Below the pieces are notes generated by a model that had not been told where the DNA came from, made no database searches, and was given only the letters and a program-made list of their open reading frames with translations. The position numbers and the translations under genes were made by a program. 64,000 bases of DNA from Paragonimus westermani (lineage: Eukaryota; Platyhelminthes; Trematoda; Plagiorchiida; Troglotrematidae). The stretch covers positions 358,206 to 422,205 of the forward strand of contig QNGE01000123.1 of the NCBI GenBank assembly GCA_008508345.1, read 5' to 3'. Positions 44,747 through 57,373 of the stretch are shown here, one piece after another. Position 1 is the first letter of the stretch, and each line of letters starts with the position of its first letter.

Positions 44747-46090
44747 CTACATAAATAACGTGAGAATCATAATCAATCTGTGAGAGTTTAATCCTGCTCG
44801 ACCTTCCCTACTTGCATTTAGCCAAACGTTTCATGCACGTGTTGAAATCTGCCTCCCGTAGAAGTTACGGGTTATTTTTAATGTAATCTTCCGTCAATAA
44901 AGATATTACTCTCCTCTGGTAACTTCTTCGTATGCCAATCTTTGCACTGCTGAACTTCTCAGCCAGTTCTACTGAACCCACCGTATACTCCGACTACGTC
45001 GTTCAAACGTACTGAACAACTTTGGCTTTATCCAACTTATAACCACCAAAAGAATTTCCTAGAGAAAAAAACGGCTGACATGCTGACAAGATTCGATGAT
45101 CACATGCGTGGCCATTATGTTTTCAGTAAACTGGAGATCGAAAAACACAATGATTGCGAAAACTCTGACTTACGAAATTCCAATCACCGCCTAGTTAACC
45201 GTCCTTTCACCCGTTCATCTTACTAATCAGCCTGTCAGCAACGTTCGTCGGTCAAGATAAGGGAAATTTTACGACTTGGCTGACTTATTTTGCTATTTTC
45301 CTTTTATCCCTCACTGACACGATGTTACGAGTTCAAATCATGACTGTAAGTAATTTAACCTCAGGGTCTTACCCCCAAAAAACCAGTGTCTGGAGTCAGA
45401 TCATGATTGACAGTCTCATTTGAACATTTTGGGTGAGTACTGCTACCGAAGTTGATCGACCGACATGTTTATATTTCAAGTACGGTGGTCTGTCATTCAA
45501 AGTCATGTGCACTCAACGTAGTTAGTACCGTGACAATAAAACTCACTATGAGACGCTGAACTGTGACTTAAAAGAACGTTTGAATTCGTCATCTTTGCGA
45601 TCACGCAACTGCTTCATAAAACTGGTAGCGTAGAAAATAAAATAAACTTTCGAAACATTTAATAAAGTCATGCCATACGAAAGCAGGATGTCCATTCAGT
45701 TTTTCAGTGCGGTGGAACTGGTTTCGATTTCCATCTGTGGATGCAAGACTTAAGCAAGTTCCATGCAAATCTCTCCTAACTGTAGCTGAGAACCTTTTGA
45801 TGTGACTTCTACAACCGAGACATTGTCGAAAAACCTTCAGATAAGCTTCAGTGAACCCGTAAAATAAACATGAAGTTGATGCGCGCAGTAAAGCGCAATT
45901 TTTTCAAGACAGACTACCGAAAAGACCACCGTTACTGTTGCAACTCTAAATAAAGAAACCCACGGAATCAAACTCACTGGGCGTCTTTTGGGCAACAAAG
46001 TGATTCATTCTCGGTTTTTCCGTTTATTACGGGGCGTATACTTGATGCAGTGTGCTTAACTGAATGAAATATGTGGTGCTTCACGTTCAC
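44747..46090. other. no supported gene
   Basis: AT-rich DNA, no coding segment with paired signals. Confidence 0.4.
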
Positions 46091-46221
46091 GGAAAAGTTT
46101 TGTCTAGACAGCAAAGATAAACACTCCATTGTCTGGTTTGGGTTAACATGAATTTCAGGCCGAAAACAATCCAACATTTTAAGAAAATATAACTTAAGTC
46201 TGGACAAATGAAACATGTTAC
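46091..46221 (-). CDS. candidate exon, unknown product
   Basis: The acceptor cttattagcattggtttag precedes an open frame: NMFHLSRLKLYFLKMLDCFR, then NQTMECLSLLSRQNFS. The donor TTTTCC|gtgaac is moderate, and the frame stays open to 45974. No family recognised. Confidence 0.25.
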
Positions 46222-47312
46222 CTAAACCAATGCTAATAAGCGTATAACTTTGTGCCATATGTCCTCTTTATTTCGAATGTGATTCCATCTTACAAGCTGT
46301 TGGCGATCAAAAAACAACCGGTGAATAGTTTAGAATTAGGGCGTTGAACAACTCGTATTACACCAGAGCCAATAAGTCTAACAGCTAAACTCGATTCTAC
46401 TGTATGGGCCTGAAATGGGACATACGAATTCTTTTTGGAAGCGGCCATCAATAGCTCGACGTATCTTCTATGGTATGTACCGAACTTAGCCTAAATTCGT
46501 TATTCTGAACAGTTACAGATCAACAGTTTCTCAAGAACGGATATTCACAGCTCACTGTTGGCAGTTTGTTGGATTAGCATAGAACTAGTTTTCCCATTGT
46601 ATTAAAGTGACATACTGAAAAAAGTGGTTGCATTTGACCGATTTGCGCTTTTCATGCTGGTCTTGATTCCCCACTGTCATACACTTATTGGTTAAAATAA
46701 CTGTAGTTTTGAACAGCGCGCATTTAAGGCCTCACCAACTTTTATCAATATAACCAGCGTCTCAAGTCATGTTCAATTAACAGACGAAAATGGGAGTCTG
46801 TCACATATATTCAAAGTGTGCTTTGATATGGAGCAAGTATTTTCAGCCAAATTACTACCGGAAACAATAAATTCCGTTTATTTGTTCACCAAAACACTCG
46901 TCATGGGATTTTAACATTTCGGTTTGATCTCATCGGTTGCTAGTGTAAAACCAGAAACTCATATAAACCGTACAAAGTATCAACAACTGAACAGACAAAA
47001 ACTCGTCATAAACAAACATGTTTTACCAATAGGAATTAGCATTTGTCAGCTCTTTGAACGGCTCGCCTTCTGCTGATCAGTAAGACAAATCAAGAGGCCA
47101 GCTGAGTTTCTCTATGTCGGATGAATTAATCAAGTTCACTTGCTTTTATTTGGTGAATGTCGCCCAACATTCACATGCCCATTAATTTTCGGCCAACTGC
47201 TCCAGAAAAAATACGAAAGTTCACTGGTGCTTTTGTTAAATATCACCCCAGCAAAAGTGGTCTGATTAAAGCTCGGTGAAAAGACTTTGGACTTCTTTTG
47301 TGTATGACTGAC
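46222..47312. other. no supported gene
   Basis: No coding or repeat signal recognised. Confidence 0.4.
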
Positions 47313-47405
47313 CTGCACGAAATACTGCTCGTGTAGAGAGAAGGCGTCCAATAAAGCACAATATTTATTGTCCAAATCGTCAGTTACATGCAACGCGCGC
47401 TCTTT
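47313..47405 (-). CDS. candidate exon, unknown product
   Basis: An open segment ending at CGTGCAG|gtcagt encodes ALHVTDDLDNKYCALLDAFS then LHEQYFVQ. The acceptor (cataaacgaaag) is poor. It lies just downstream, on the same strand, of the GC-rich open region at 47440-47913. Confidence 0.27.
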
Positions 47406-47439
47406 CGTTTATGAGTCATAATTCCAACCCGCAACACAC

Positions 47440-47913
47440 CCCGGTTTCCGTTCTCACGTCGTGTGCACTTCTGACCGGTTTACGTGTGTGATCGGCGCCT
47501 TCTATCGGGGGGTTTCCGCATGCCATTCCTCGTCTGTTTGTCCGATTTCCTTGCGCGATGGCTCGTCCGGCTGCTCGTGCTGTCCACCATCCACCCAATG
47601 TTGGCCTTGACCGTATTCCAACATCGTGTCGAGATGTCCCTTTAAATGTTGGAAAACCACGCCTCCAATCTGGCCGTCTGTCGTATTTCGCCTGTCCTGC
47701 CTCGCCCGTTGGTCCGATCCAGTCGAGCAATAACTCATCCGGTCGCACACGTTGTTCTTGATCCGATAGCAGCAGGCTTTTGAACGTAACCCCCCCTGCG
47801 TTGAGGTATTCGGCCGAGCGTTCTAAAACTCGCCCCTCCGACCTGACAATCCACCACACTCGTACCTTCGTGTAGTCCTCTTCGACTTGGTGTGCTTGAA
47901 CGGGACCCGGCAA
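47440..47913 (-). CDS. GC- and CpG-rich open region, unknown product
   Basis: A ~470-bp island clearly richer in G+C than its flanks, with a 165-codon minus ORF. Its first half, VQAHQVEEDYTKVRVWWIVR to VRPDELLLDWIGPTGE, looks like protein. In the second half another minus frame (GGVVFQHLKGHLDTMLEYGQ) looks better, suggesting a frameshift or splice within. It could be a host exon, a retrocopy or transposon-derived DNA; no family recognised. Confidence 0.35.
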
Positions 47914-48849
47914 CGTTCACGAAAAACCTGGGCTATGTGTGACGATGGAATTTACAACCACTGGTCAGTTAAATGTGATGAATGTCTCATAGTCGTCTCT
48001 CGTTAACTTGATAATGGTGCGATTAATCTACAACGAACAACAAGCATTAGCTCGAGTGCCTGCACGGACAACCTGGTCATTCCAGTTCCAGTGAACTCAT
48101 CAACAGACTGCGTCAATTTTTTAATCCGCGACCATCAGGGTTGCTGAGATTTTACAAAATCAATTAACAGCTTTGATACTTGTTCTAACCTAATCTCCGT
48201 GTCCGATTCTGTAGTATGTGCGAAAAGTCCAATCCTCTTGCACGACGAAATGAAGATAACTAATACAGCTGTCTTGTTCTGTTTCATGTTAACTTAGAGA
48301 TTACCAATGACAGACTAACAAAAACTTTAGATACCCGTCAAACAACTGCAAGCAAATTTTGAGTTCCAAAGCCTTCGCAAAATTCTGGAACAATCCTTAC
48401 TACCAACACAAGGTGGTGCAAGGAAAAGTGTTAACTGTTGATAGGATACCCAAGAATATTCACTTTGAAGGAGTAAACCTGCAAACACGTGTATTGGGGA
48501 GGCGATAATTCTTTACGAGCATTACAGTTTCTGAATTATCGAGGTACATTCTACCCACAACAGGAATCAAATTTAAGAAAAATATTTCCAACGTCCACTG
48601 ATCTACTGTACAACATTTGGCGACTGATGGACGTGACGTTCAGCTGTGATGGTTAAACATGCTCAACAATCATTCTATGAAGACGGTGGACAAAATACAA
48701 TGTTCACACCATTCTTCTCGCAAGTGTCGTTTACTTAACACGGGATAAAATATCTGACTAGACAGATTCCGCCCTCAGTTCTTTACTAAAGTGTGATAAA
48801 GTTGATGTTTGAAACTTAGCTACAGCTGTGCGTATTTAAATTGTTGGAC
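47914..48849. other. no supported gene
   Basis: Probably old transposon flank. I looked for an LTR or primer-binding site of the downstream gypsy remnant and saw none. Confidence 0.35.
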
Positions 48850-51800
48850 CTCTAAGCAGCCGTATGCGATGGTAGTTCGAACGTTCGGTAAGTTCGCTCT
48901 TAAAGTTGATGATCTGGCAGAATATGGTGTCCGAATCGGTGGTCACTTAGCCAAACAACCCTTCGTAATCTCCCCCGACGTACCTCAGAATATTTTGGGG
49001 ACGGATTTCTTGACCGCGTTGAGGCCGTGATTGAGTTGAAGCATGATAAACCCCTAACAAAGTACGGGGTGGTCTCACCAGTGAGGAGGCTCAAAACCCA
49101 GTTTGGACAAATTGAAGTGAACGCACCCAGAGCAGTGCCAACTTGTGACAGTCAGTTGCTGAATGAGGTGATACGCATATTTCAGGAACTGTTCACTACG
49201 GATCAGGACCCATATGGCTATTGTGACTGATTTGAACACGAAATCCCCATCGTGTCGGAGCGATTTCGGTCATTCGGCCCCCGAAGGACTTAAACACACT
49301 TGCAGCCGGAAATTAAATGACAAGTGAAGGAGATGCTGAGGAAAGAAAACATCGAGGAGGCCGATAGGCCCTTCAAGTCTCCTGTCTTGTTGGTGAAGAA
49401 GCTTAATGGTAAGTTTCGATTTCGTGTCGACTTCAAGCCGCTCGACGGGATTACGATCGATAAAGTCGTAGCTCTCCTGGTAGTGGCGGAGATTTTCGAT
49501 AAGCTACAGAACGTTGAGGTATTTACAGTGTTGGACTTACGGTCCGGATATTGGTAGGTCCCAATCGAACAACCGGACCAATGTAAAACAGCGTCCACAA
49601 TAGGAGAAAAGCAATACCGCTTCAAGCGGGTGCCGTTCGAACTCTCAAGCGCCCCCTTAACCTTCAGACGACTGATGCTGGACAGACTGAGTAACACTGT
49701 TGTCCATGGAGACGATATCGTCTTTTACAGCACAAATAAGACAGAGCATACAGTACATGTTTCAACGGTGCTGCATAAGATTGAAAAAGCCGGCCTACAG
49801 ATCAATAGTTCAAAGTCTCAACAAGTGAAACAAACTGTAGTACTTCTCCGTCAAATGGCCGGTCAGGGGGGGTCCAGCCACTGCCCGAGAAACTGCTGGT
49901 AATCGAGACTACTCCGGTGCCAGCTTCGACGATGACGCTGCGACAGTTTCTCAGTCGCGTTGGATTCCACAGCCGCTTCATCAAAAGCTTCCATGACTTT
50001 GCGAGTCCATTATACAAAATTTTGAAGAAGGTTTGCCAATTTCATTGGTCACAGAAAGCCAATTAAGGGTTTGTAGAGATCCAACGATTGATGAAGAAAG
50101 AACAGCCGGCCCTGGACTTATCAATGAATGGACGGAGCTGAGTCCTGCAAAACGAAACTATTCAACGACAGAGAATGAGTGTTTGGCAATCGTATGGGCC
50201 TTGGAAAAATGGAGGCTGCACTTGCTCGGCTGACGTTTACATGTGAAAACCAAACACAAAATACTGGAGTGGATTAAATCGACTAAGAACCCCCAAGGAA
50301 GGCTGGCTCGTTGGGCGTTACGACTAAAAGAGTACGACTTCACAAATCGCCACATATCCGGGAAGGAGAACTGTGTGCCTGATTTACTTTCCCGAACGCA
50401 ACACCCGGATGAAGTCCACAAGGACGTGATCGGAGTTAACAGTATCGAACTGGAGAGTGACCTCGGAAAGTTACATGCAGCACAGGGGATGGATACGGCG
50501 ATCCGGACGGTGATTAGCCGACTATTTTCGAAAGAGAACCGCCAGAAAACGGAGTGAATCCGAAATTGAAAGCTTTCAGGATGCGTTGGTTCCGTTTGCG
50601 GTTGAATAGTGTCGGAATTTTGATGCGCCAACTGCTGGATGGAATAAACGTCCCGGTCATACCGGCGGAGTTGAGGGAGACAATTGTGAAGGAATGTCAT
50701 CAGTTGGCTCATACGGGTTGTTATCGAACCTAAGAACTACTGAAACAAAGAGCCGGGAATGAAGAATGGTATTACCAATCATGTGCGGGCGTGCCAGCAA
50801 TGTCAGTTACTGAAGAGCACTAACCATCCCAGTCAGTATCCCACACAAACAATCCCAGTCGGTAAAATTAAAGAACTGTGGTCGGTGGATACGATGGGCC
50901 CCTTTCCAGTGACGAATTCCGGTAATCAATACAGCTTAGTCGTGAATGAACACTTCACAAGATGGATCGAAGCAGCCGCTATACCCGATCAGCGCGCAAA
51001 CTGTATGCAGCGCGGCGATAGAACACACACAGAATACCGCGAAGCATATTGACTGATCAAGACCCCTGCCTCGAAAGTGAGGGGTTACGGAACTGTTTGG
51101 GGCGTTTGAGAATCAAGACAATACTCACAACTGCATACCATCCTCACTCAAACGGATTGATGGACAGAAACAATCGCACAATCAAGGAATGGTTGGCTGC
51201 GAAAGGGGGAAACTGGGAGGAAACGTTACCATTGATTCTGTTGGCTCACCGCTGTTCGCCGCAAGAGACAACCAAAAAGTTGGCATTTGAGCTGATGTAT
51301 GGGCGCGTGCCACGCTTACCAATCGATCAGGAGATTGGTTTATGGGGAGACCGACGGATGAGCACGCGTGAATTAGCAGAAGCTAAGAGATTGGCTGACC
51401 GAAACTTGAAAAACACTCAGGAAGTTTCCAAGGAGCAGTCAACTGCAAGGTTATCGGGTCGAAGGACTGTGTTTGAACTTGGCTCTGAAGTCAGATACCG
51501 AGACCAGCGGAGTGCGGGGGCAACAGGACTCGGATCTAGGAAGTTTCTGTCAAAGTGAAGAGAACCGTATGTAGTAGGTGAACGTCGTGGCTCAGTGTAT
51601 CTGATACAGATTGAGAAAGGTCAACATCGAGTGCACGGAAGCCAGCTTTGTAAATGGTACGACACNTCTGATACAGATTGAGAAAGGTCAACATCGAGTG
51701 CACGGAAGCCAGCTTTGTAAATGGTACGACACTCCGATCAGAAGAGAATGCACATCATGTGTGTCAACATCACCAATGCCGGCACGCAAATCATCGAGAG

Positions 51801-52016
51801 AACGAAGAGAACCTGAACAGCTTTTGTTACGACTGGAACAATCTTTGCGGGGGAAAGAACGCAGTGAGGACAGACGGTCGTACTGTGTTACTCACACCAC
51901 CACTATTCAGTAGTGAGGCAACAGCATGGATTGAAATGGCCGTGGCACAAATACGAGGGAGATATGAGAAAAATCATTGCGGAGCGGCACCATATAGAAT
52001 GGCTTTTGCTACATGA
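48850..52016 (+). mobile_element. second, decayed Ty3/gypsy pol remnant
   Basis: Pol domains follow in order but spread over two frames with several stops. The protease end is near 48860-49020 (VVRTFGKFALKV, ISPDVPQNILGTDFL). RT is at 49324-49900 (FTVLDLRSGYW; the YxDD box is degraded to HGDDIVFYS). RNase H is at 50100-50400 ([20 protein letters not shown], then GRLARWALRLKEYDF and a DLLSRT end), with its N-terminal catalytic strand region damaged. Integrase HHCC is at 50680-50830 and the core at 50880-51300 (VDTMGPFP; TDQDP; the third acidic residue appears as Asp in LMDRNNRT). A basic tail follows. No LTRs, gag or target duplication are visible. Different lineage from the 38-40 kb element. 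Confidence 0.88.
51600..51732. other. assembly join: exact 66-bp duplication around a single N
   Basis: 51600-51665 and 51667-51732 are identical (both start tctgatacagattgag and end ggtacgacac) and are separated only by N at 51666. The pattern is that of two overlapping contigs laid end to end rather than merged, so the duplication is probably artificial. Confidence 0.9.
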
Positions 52017-54125
52017 AGGAACTGAGAATTGCCGTCCATAGCGGCCGAAACATCCTCCGATCGATGTTTTTGCAAGTGTTTTTTTCGTAGTCCGGTCGAG
52101 ACGTATAACCTGTGTCCTGGTTTCCCCAGTAGATAATCACTGTCATCCGCGTTGTCGGTTCACAACACAAAGACGTGAACGGGTTTGCAGAAGTGCACTG
52201 GTTTGATAACCACTATCTCAGCAATTTTACGCAGAAACTCTAGACAAATATCGTCAAGTAACCCACATTCATTCCGTCAACATTTCTTAACTTTCCCCAA
52301 ATGCCACCTTCACTCGTTCACCGGACTCAACGTAGTGCCATCGAACTCAGTTTGATAACTTCCAGATGCAAATGCCGTTGACTGTCGGCTGTAATGTTGG
52401 AAGCAGGCCTGTAAACCACGATAGCACTTCAGAATGTCTTGTTGGTTGCGTGAGTATTCCTATACAACAATGTGCGGGTTTGCTCCAAGCATGATCTGCT
52501 ATCTGGTTAACTAAACGCAGTGAGTCAGTTTTCCTTGGTCACCTTGTTAGCTGCTGGAGTTACGAGAGCTTTCTGCATGAACCTCTACTCCAAATATGCT
52601 GCTGCTAACAACCTCGAATTCTCATGAGCGAATGAAGACAACCGTTAGAGACAAATGAGAAATGGGGATAGGACGAACGAACAACATGCAACTAAGGTAA
52701 GTCAAGCGACATCTATTGATACGACCGAAGGAACCGACACCCTGAAAATACAGGTACTCAGCTAGCTTCCGTCCGTGATGAGATGGTAGTATAGGATAGG
52801 GCGATGAAGGTTATCAAAGATTAATTTATTAAAAATTTGGCATATTCCACTGGATGACAAATCTCCATCTCTCTATAACTCAGTAGTTGGAACAGTTTAA
52901 TATCGCTGGCATGTTTGGTTCGCACCAGAAGATACCCGCACAGCCCCGTTTGTCTTTCTCACTATGTACGCTACAGAAAAAATTGTTTTTATTTGTGTGT
53001 TCCTTGGTGTAACATCTTAATTTCCCATTTCACAATATATACGTAAGAAACAAACATAAGTACATACCTGAAAGGATCACTCAAGCTGCGTCTTAAAGTA
53101 ACACGAGATTGTCCTCGAGGCACCACGCGTAAGGTTATTGGTTGAATGTCCCTCAACTCCAGACCGAACTTTCGTGCCAACGTGCATTTTCTATCGGCAC
53201 TTGATAATTACATTTTTGCACTATAAGACGGAGGTAGCCAAGGAGACTGAAATGTTTAAGACACACCAGCATGGGCTGTCTGACATGTCTTAATGGTGGG
53301 CATGCAAGTTGACGAGCATAGTAAAGCAGTGATCAGTCTCCCGGTTTTAGCTGCGCGTTCCTAGTAATGAAGAAGGCAGGTGATCAAATTGACAACCTTG
53401 CAAATGCAAGTAAATAACCTTTCCTGCGGGTCCTTTTCTTCACAAGTGTGATCCAGGAATACAGTTTTTAGTTTCACTCTTTCAACTGCGTTTGAATGAA
53501 AACAGCCTCCCAGATGAATCTTAATAGTTTGTCAAGCGTTCGCTTCAGCCCAACTCTTCTGTTGGATAGATTGAGATTGACGTTAATCAACGTGTAAGTT
53601 TTATATAAAGTGAACGAACAAGTAATTCCGATCGGAGGTCAGTTTCACTCTTTTTAGCTATTCGGCAACACAATGTCATATTGACGATCGTTTAGATGGT
53701 CTGTTACCCTTCACTAAATTGACCGGGTGATGGCTAGTCACCCCCGGGCTGTTTTGATAGAACTACGTCAAATGGTCTCCACTTATGCCTGGAACTTAAC
53801 GTGTCGTAAACTACTGATAAAATCAAAACATTTAGGTAGCACAGTTGAGATGGAACCTGAACAGAATCGTACTCGGTAGGTAATTTTCAAATTTCCCCGT
53901 CCATAATCCCATCGGGAAAAGGCATATCATTATGTAGTGTTATGGAGTTTTTCGGAACTCTGTGGAGTTGTGCGGTGATTTTTCAAAGCGTGTGATTTCT
54001 CACTTCACCTATGGGTTACTCCTGCAATAGCAGTGTGTCAGCAGTAGTTTACACAAAAGGTTTTCCTGAAACGTAACCTAGTGGCTAAGTACAAGTATCC
54101 TCTTGTATCACTTCTCTGTTAAAAG
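52017..54125. other. no supported gene
   Basis: Beyond the gypsy remnant no further repeat or coding signal is recognised. No LTR was identified at this end. Confidence 0.4.
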
Positions 54126-54279
54126 TTCTAAGAAATGTGCTAACTGTCTACTCAATATGACCGTCTTCACATTAACGAAAGACCAAAATGGTCGAAATGA
54201 CCCGGATGAAGTTGCGATGCCAATCAGTCTTCAGACTGTTCTAACGACTAACGGTCCGGCTTCTAAGCTTGTTAATTTG
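54126..54279 (+). CDS. candidate exon, unknown product
   Basis: The acceptor tcacttctctgttaaaag and the strong donor AATTTG|gtatgc enclose 51 codons: SKKCANCLLNMTVFTLTKDQ then NGRNDPDEVAMPISL. A C-x-x-C pair is present. It ends in phase 0, matching the open segment at 55225. Confidence 0.38.
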
Positions 54280-55224
54280 GTATGCAATATTAACTATCTT
54301 GACAGAAACATGACCAGCTTGCACCATACTCCACGTCTTGTCAAAACGGTTGTTTATTCTAGTGCACACAGCAGACTAGGATTTTGTTAGTCACATGGAC
54401 TATCAACAGTACTAAGTAAATAGATGGCGTCCATTGCCAATCTAAATCGAATCACGCAATCGTGCTAGTGCACCACTGTGACGTGGATGAACGCTGCCTA
54501 CTGTTTTTAAATGTGTTCAGATCTGCCTATGCTGTTAAAAAAACTACGGCGAATTTACCTGGTGTTGCCTAGATTGTTGAATAGGGGTAATGCACTTAGC
54601 TAATACATAATCTTTCACTATTCGTTTTCCGCACAGTTAACTACCATGTTCAGTCGGTAGTCAGCAAACCACTATCGTTTTGATATAGGGCGTATTACTA
54701 ACCCTTGTCTTTTGTTAATGTCTGATTGTTAGAAAGAGGGTTTATTGGCTCTGGTTCACATCCAGTTGTTTTGGCCCAGCAACAAGGTTGATTGGTTGTG
54801 AGTGTAAAGTCCCGTTGAAAGATATCGTGTATCCAAGATGTAAATCGAAATGGGTCAGCAAATGCTAATATCTGCAGGTAGCTTTTTATTCAATTATAAA
54901 CCGGAAATTAGGTTGCTGAATTTATTCTATTGTCATTTTTAGGTCAATCCATCCACCGAATCCTTCCACTATGGACGATGGCTATGCATGTCCCACCATT
55001 ATTGACCCAACTCATCTCAGGGCCTACTACATTGGCTAATTGTATTATAGTGTCTCTAACAAACCAGAAATGTTTAACGTTAGCCGAATCACTCTAGCGA
55101 TGGCTGCTGTCTTCGTTACCTTACCGTGGTTTTCTCGGGCTGCAACAGTTTGTCTCTCCATTGTTTTGAGTTACTTACTGGAAACATACAAACATTTCTG
55201 TTTTTGTATCTTGTGTTCCTACAG

Positions 55225-55383
55225 CTCGCCACCGGAAAGATGTTGCGAACACTTCACCGCCACACTGGAAGCGCAACATTGGTTGCGGAGTATACGACAT
55301 ACCCTCCGAATATGTACCTTCAGCTTCCTGCCGAAATATTCCGCCGGATCGCAAACAGGCTGATAGTTCGTAGTAGATCATAG
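55225..55383 (+). CDS. candidate terminal exon
   Basis: An excellent acceptor (gtatcttgtgttcctacag) is followed in phase 0 by 52 codons and a TAG: LATGKMLRTLHRHTGSATLV to LQLPAEIFRRIANRLIVRSR. The phase joins 54126-54279. An alternative acceptor at about 54944 (gtcatttttag) gives a shorter ending, so alternative splicing or mis-assignment is possible. Confidence 0.36.
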   Translation, partial: LATGKMLRTLHRHTGSATLVAEYTTYPPNMYLQLPAEIFRRIANRLIVRSRS

Positions 55384-56053
55384 AGCGCGAGTTATAGGAA
55401 AAATAAGTTTTGACCAAACGGGTGTATGCGCAAAAAAATTGCGATCAACAGTAGAACCATTGTGAGGTTTTCAAATTCCATCCAGGATTGAATCACTATC
55501 AAACTAGTCACAAACACACCTTCTGAAGTGTTTATAGGACAGGCGTAGTACCCCCACGTATTTCCCAAAGCTTCTGTCATGTCTCACCGTAGTCGCCAAA
55601 CTTCATAAGGTATTTCCACTTGAGGTGAACTAACAAAAGTACGTTGATTGGTTGGACAACTTGGTTGATTTCAGAAAACTCGATATTTGGTCGAATGTCA
55701 TAAATATAAACCTTGGCAGTGGCGCTGTTAAATGGCGCAGTCAGGCTGGATTACTTCATTTGAAAGATAATCAACAAGTTGAGCAAAACTTGACATACAT
55801 GTTCCAGTTTTCAGAAAACAATCCAAAGTGTGTATAGGACGGTGTTCAAAATACATATATAAATGAGCACGCTATAATTTTTTATCTGCTCATTAAATAA
55901 ATGAGTGTATTTCTAATTCCTAGGAAAAAGTAAGCGTGGTGATATGCTTGGCCATTTTTAATTACCCACGTTGTTTGAGTTCCGTCATATCTATTTACGA
56001 CCGCACATATAAATACACTTCTAGGAGGATCCGATTTCAAACTATCAATTTAT
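55384..56053. other. no supported gene
   Basis: Intergenic space between a plus-strand and a minus-strand candidate 3' end; AT-rich. Confidence 0.35.
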
Positions 56054-56322
56054 TCAGCGATAATTGATTAACCTCCTTTTTCCGCTATTCGCCCTAGATG
56101 TTCTGTTGCTGGATTTGGGAACGTCGGCAGAATCCCAATCATCTGGTAATTTCTTAATTCCACTCGTACCGTCGTCGATCATATAGACTTTTACAGGGAA
56201 GTTGGCGAATTCTAAGCCAATAGCCCCGAGTGGGTCAACAAGAATTTCATCGCCCACAAAGCATTGCACGACTACTGAATTTCTCAGTGAATGGCTGGAA
56301 CATCTATACTTTTGACCTGGAG
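56054..56322 (-). CDS. candidate terminal exon with overlapping poly(A) signal
   Basis: An open segment of 88 codons plus stop: APGQKYRCSSHSLRNSVVVQ, LVDPLGAIGLEFANFPVKVY, then a basic tail RANSGKRRLINYR. The stop TGA overlaps AATAAA (56054-56049), which would give a very short 3' UTR. The acceptor (actgtgcaag) is moderate. I do not recognise the family; the strand-rich, cysteine-bearing middle suggests an extracellular or lumenal beta domain. Confidence 0.35.
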
Positions 56323-57221
56323 CTTGCACAGTGTTTAGGAGGACGTTTGCCCTATGCCGCTTCAAAGGTTTTAATGGTTCATTGATCCCAAGGGGTTATC
56401 AGCACGTAGCGATAAAAACTCCTTAGGCTTACTGATGGTGTTACGCATCAGGCTATGTTTACTGTTGCAATGCTTTTGGTCAGAGAGTCGAACGATACAT
56501 ACTGTGCATGTGTGATGCTTCCACAACAAAGTGGGTCATTCTGTACGCATCGTTACAGTTGGGTGCATTCGAGCTCCGTTCAAATATTTGCCTTATAAGT
56601 TTGTTAGAATGCTATCAGTACAGCGGTAATATTGAGATGGTGCAGTCAATGCGTGGTATTATTTAGGATGTGTGTTTCACTGATTATATTGCTGGCTGCA
56701 AAATGTTAATCCACAAAATATTCTTCATACTACCGACAAATAAATCACTTTCTTTGTTTCATTTGGTAGCTCTTTGTTGTGTTCAATTCGTGGAACTGTA
56801 TCTCACTGCGGAAATTACATAAACCTTCGAACACGTGGCTTAGGTTACCATAGCCGATTGTGTTACACGAGATAAATGAAAATCAACGTTGACAGGGTGG
56901 CGTTGGATTCCATATGAGATTTTTTGTTACAATTTTATTCGTGGTGTATCAATGGAGGAACGTTTGCCCAGGTTTTTACTTTTTTATGAGATGTTTTTAC
57001 TCACAGGGTTTTGAAGTCATTGACCAAAATTCGTCCTGCTAATCACGGGTCGCCTGAAGCAAGTAGCTGAGTAGCCGATAATGATATACACTGTGATAAC
57101 ACAAAGCTTTCCACTAGGATCTAAGAAGGCTTCATGTTGGAGGTTGACCGATTTTGTATCTGTTTTGTTTCTCTAACTGTAACGAGCAATGCCACTAGCT
57201 CAGGTTCATTTTTGCATGCAG
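56323..57221. other. no supported gene
   Basis: No paired splice candidates or repeats recognised. Confidence 0.4.
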
Positions 57222-57373
57222 GTTTATACAAAAATCAAATTCAGATTTACTTCCACCCTTTACCACATTCAGCCATTGAACGTACCAGAATGCTATCGCC
57301 AGAAAACCTCCTATTCTGCTTGCACTTTGTTAGCAAGATTACTTGAAAATGAAGTACATCCGCCTACTGGAAA
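57222..57373 (+). CDS. candidate exon, unknown product
   Basis: A strong acceptor (gttcatttttgcatgcag) is followed by 50 open codons, VYTKIKFRFTSTLYHIQPLN then YSACTLLARLLENEVHPPTG, to GGAAA|gtaaca. Two other frames close inside it (one only near 57346). No domain recognised. Confidence 0.33.

Noticed and set aside
49290..49697. 135-codon minus-strand ORF
   Set aside because: Antisense of the gypsy RT region.
50158..50712. 184-codon minus-strand ORF
   Set aside because: It is the antisense shadow of the gypsy RNase H and integrase coding sequence on the plus strand.
51611..52016. Two overlapping ORFs with the same N-terminal sequence, apparently a tandem gene
   Set aside because: They arise from the 66-bp duplication around the N, most likely an assembly artefact.
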